Shown: positions 62,561 to 64,000 of the stretch, piece after piece
Numbering within the stretch: position 1 is the first letter of the stretch
How the letters are laid out: every line of letters starts with the position of its first letter
Source of the DNA: Winogradskyella costae
GTDB lineage: Bacteria > Bacteroidota > Bacteroidia > Flavobacteriales > Flavobacteriaceae
Direction: 5' to 3'
Length of the DNA: 64,000 nt
Assembly (NCBI RefSeq): GCF_013403865.1
Contig: NZ_JABFDK010000007.1
Location: 62,001 to 126,000 of the forward strand
The notes under the pieces: generated by a model
What the model saw: the letters and a program-made list of their open reading frames with translations, nothing else
The model's database searches: none
Told to the model about the DNA's origin: nothing
Program-made: the position numbers and the translations under genes

Positions 62561-63781
62561 TTAACTCTTAACGAATTTGATCGTTTTAGAATTTCCATTA
62601 ATAGTTACTTTAGCTATATAAACGCCATCTGTTAAAGAAGAAACGCTAATAGACTCAGATGTGTTAGATAATGATCTTGAAATGACAGATTGACCTAATA
62701 GAGAGTAGATTTCAATATTAGTCATAGCCATATTAGACGATTCTAAGTTTAGAACTTTTAAATCTTTATTGTAAAAATGGTTAAAATCATTTTGTGCAAC
62801 TTCACCAACACTCAAAGTTGTATCTAAACTTGAATCAAAAAGGAGAAGGAAGCCACCTCCACGTGGTCCAAATGAACGATATGCAATATAATAATCATCA
62901 GTTGCTGAAGGTGTAAACGTACTACTTTCTTGATAAGCCATTGTTTCTAATGTTTCAAATTCCCCTTGAGTTGTAAAACCTGCATTAGTGAATAATGTCG
63001 CAACCACATTTGCTGTTGATGATGGACCATCAACTATAAAGGCCTCTAAACTTGCATTTGCTGTACCTTGTAAAACATTATAAGATGAAGAATATTGATA
63101 CTCAGTACCTGCAGTTAATTCTAAAGCAGGACTAAAAAACCAGTCGTCTTTATTTGTAGAATCTTCTGTACCACTAGCATTAGTTGCAAAAGTTTCTGGT
63201 ATCAAGTCTCCGTCTAAATCTAAATCTTGTTGTGTAATCCAAGAGAGTGTGTCACCATCAACATCTTCAATTGTGTAGCATACTAAAAATTGATTGTTGT
63301 CATCAAAAGTTTCAGCATAAGGTGCACTGTAATCACATGTAACCGCGGTTTCTGTTATTTCAAAATCAAAGCCGGCATTACTCCAACGATCATCAAATGC
63401 AATATAATAAGTAGTACCTGTTGCTACTAACCACTCCGCTTCAGATAAAAAGTTTGCAGCTACGTCGTCATTTCCGCCTACACAAGTAAGAGAACCACAT
63501 GCACCAGAGTAAACATGTAATCGTGTGTCACCACCAGCATTTGCTGGTAAATCGGTAGTTACAGTTGCTATACCATCTATAGTAGCAGTAAAAGAATACC
63601 ATTCTCCAGCAGTGGCTCCTGCTCCATTGTCAGCACAAATTGGGTCTGGTATATCAGTTCCATCTACAGCTGCAACTGTATGAGTTCCTGCTGTTACTAC
63701 TGCTGCTGTCGCACAAGTGTCTTGAGCGTAATTAAATTGAAAAGCTGCTAAAGCTAATGCTAATAAAGTAATTTTTTTCAT
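62561..63781 (-). CDS. Secreted protein with type IX secretion C-terminal sorting domain
   Basis: 406 residues. Signal peptide 1-19 (ends FNYAQ), then a region with paired Cys and GEWYSFTATIDG / RLHVYSGACGSLTCVGGNDD resembling pre-peptidase C-type domains. A choice-of-anchor-J-like domain (about 145-325) has YAETFDDNNQFLVC and DDWFFSPALELTAG. The tail, about 75 residues, ends SLTDGVYIAKVTINGNSKTI then KFVKS, a type A sorting signal. It is exported to or beyond the cell surface by the T9SS; the ligand is unknown. Confidence 0.88.
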   Translation of the reverse strand: MKKITLLALALAAFQFNYAQDTCATAAVVTAGTHTVAAVDGTDIPDPICADNGAGATAGEWYSFTATIDGIATVTTDLPANAGGDTRLHVYSGACGSLTCVGGNDDVAANFLSEAEWLVATGTTYYIAFDDRWSNAGFDFEITETAVTCDYSAPYAETFDDNNQFLVCYTIEDVDGDTLSWITQQDLDLDGDLIPETFATNASGTEDSTNKDDWFFSPALELTAGTEYQYSSSYNVLQGTANASLEAFIVDGPSSTANVVATLFTNAGFTTQGEFETLETMAYQESSTFTPSATDDYYIAYRSFGPRGGGFLLLFDSSLDTTLSVGEVAQNDFNHFYNKDLKVLNLESSNMAMTNIEIYSLLGQSVISRSLSNTSESISVSSLTDGVYIAKVTINGNSKTIKFVKS

Positions 63782-63890
63782 GTGTTTGTTTTTTTTAACG
63801 ATTAGTAGGTATAAAGTTACAAATTATTTTGAGGAGTAAAAGTTAAAATTCTATAATTCCCATTTTATGAATAAATAATAATAGAATTTG

Positions 63891-63898
63891 TAATTTCG
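63891..63898 (+). promoter_or_regulatory. Possible -7 box of the polyprenyl synthase gene
   Basis: TAATTTCG resembles TAnnTTTG with one change and lies 18 bases before the ATG at 63917. Confidence 0.35.
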
Positions 63899-63916
63899 CA
63901 ATGATTTAGATTAGAA

Positions 63917-64000
63917 ATGAAAATAACCGAACAAATAAAACAACCAATCGCCTACGAAATGGATCTTTTTGAACAAAAGTTTCAACTCTCTATGGCGAGT
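63917..64000 (+). CDS. Polyprenyl synthetase family protein, N-terminal fragment cut by the window end
   Basis: The visible 28 residues, MKITEQIKQPIAYEMDLFEQ followed by KFQLSMAS, resemble the N-terminus of flavobacterial long-chain polyprenyl diphosphate synthases, often located beside rlmN. The catalytic DDxxD motifs lie beyond the window, so this rests on the short N-terminus and the neighbourhood. Confidence 0.55.
   Translation, partial: MKITEQIKQPIAYEMDLFEQKFQLSMAS

Overview
The window is a low-GC, densely coded chromosomal segment of a marine-type Flavobacteriaceae (Bacteroidota). The signs are GldA, a type IX secretion C-terminal sorting domain, GLPGLI and DUF5686 proteins, two DUF3857-type genes (one decayed), and promoters of the Bacteroidota form TAnnTTTG with almost no Shine-Dalgarno sequence. 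The genus cannot be fixed from the sequence. I see no rRNA, tRNA, CRISPR array, prophage or insertion sequence; it is core genome with a few decayed genes and small repeats.

Layout. 1-4.8 kb: envelope sugar and lipid genes (waaA fragment, a DegT-type aminotransferase, galE, lspA, fabD). 4.9-12 kb: COG2509 flavoprotein, S9 peptidase, App1-type phosphatase, a CrtO-like membrane protein, deoxynucleoside kinase and a secreted protein. 12.3-19.6 kb: a two-component system divergent from a secreted protein, two GLPGLI proteins and an outer-membrane receptor-like protein. 19.7-29.3 kb: lipoprotein, membrane and soluble pyrophosphatases, the cysE-cysM pair and a DUF5686 protein. 29.3-39.8 kb: pdhB, etfBA, bifunctional nuclease, nucleoside transporter, thyA, a membrane-anchored DHFR fusion, and metK behind a SAM-II-like riboswitch. 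40-46.3 kb: a sulfur assimilation operon (Rrf2 regulator, broken DUF2061 gene, cysH, sulfite reductase, siroheme genes, ferredoxin reductase, ferredoxin) that lacks cysDN. 46.4-49.5 kb: acyloxyacyl hydrolase, head-GIN lipoprotein and gldA. 49.6-55.8 kb: the Phe/Tyr operon (pheA, aminotransferase, tyrA, DAHP synthase-chorismate mutase), then rsgA and dtd. 56-64 kb: DUF3857 protein, remnant of a second DUF3857/DUF3858 protein, MazG-like enzyme, aroA, queA, rlmN, a T9SS cargo protein and the start of a polyprenyl synthase.

The most striking observation is upstream of pheA. An 18-codon reading frame, MNMNISRAYYNWFYFFFS, has eight aromatic residues within its last nine codons before Ser. It is followed by a segment that can pair with the 5' arm of a strong terminator hairpin, which itself lies before pheA. 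This has the layout of a classical ribosome-mediated attenuator for an aromatic amino acid operon. Other items of note are a 114-base three-way-junction inverted repeat after etfA, a dispersed family of REP-like hairpins, palindromic operators before etfB and the cysH operon, the in-frame fusion of a 2TM domain to DHFR, and two clearly decayed genes (DUF2061 and a DUF3857 paralogue).
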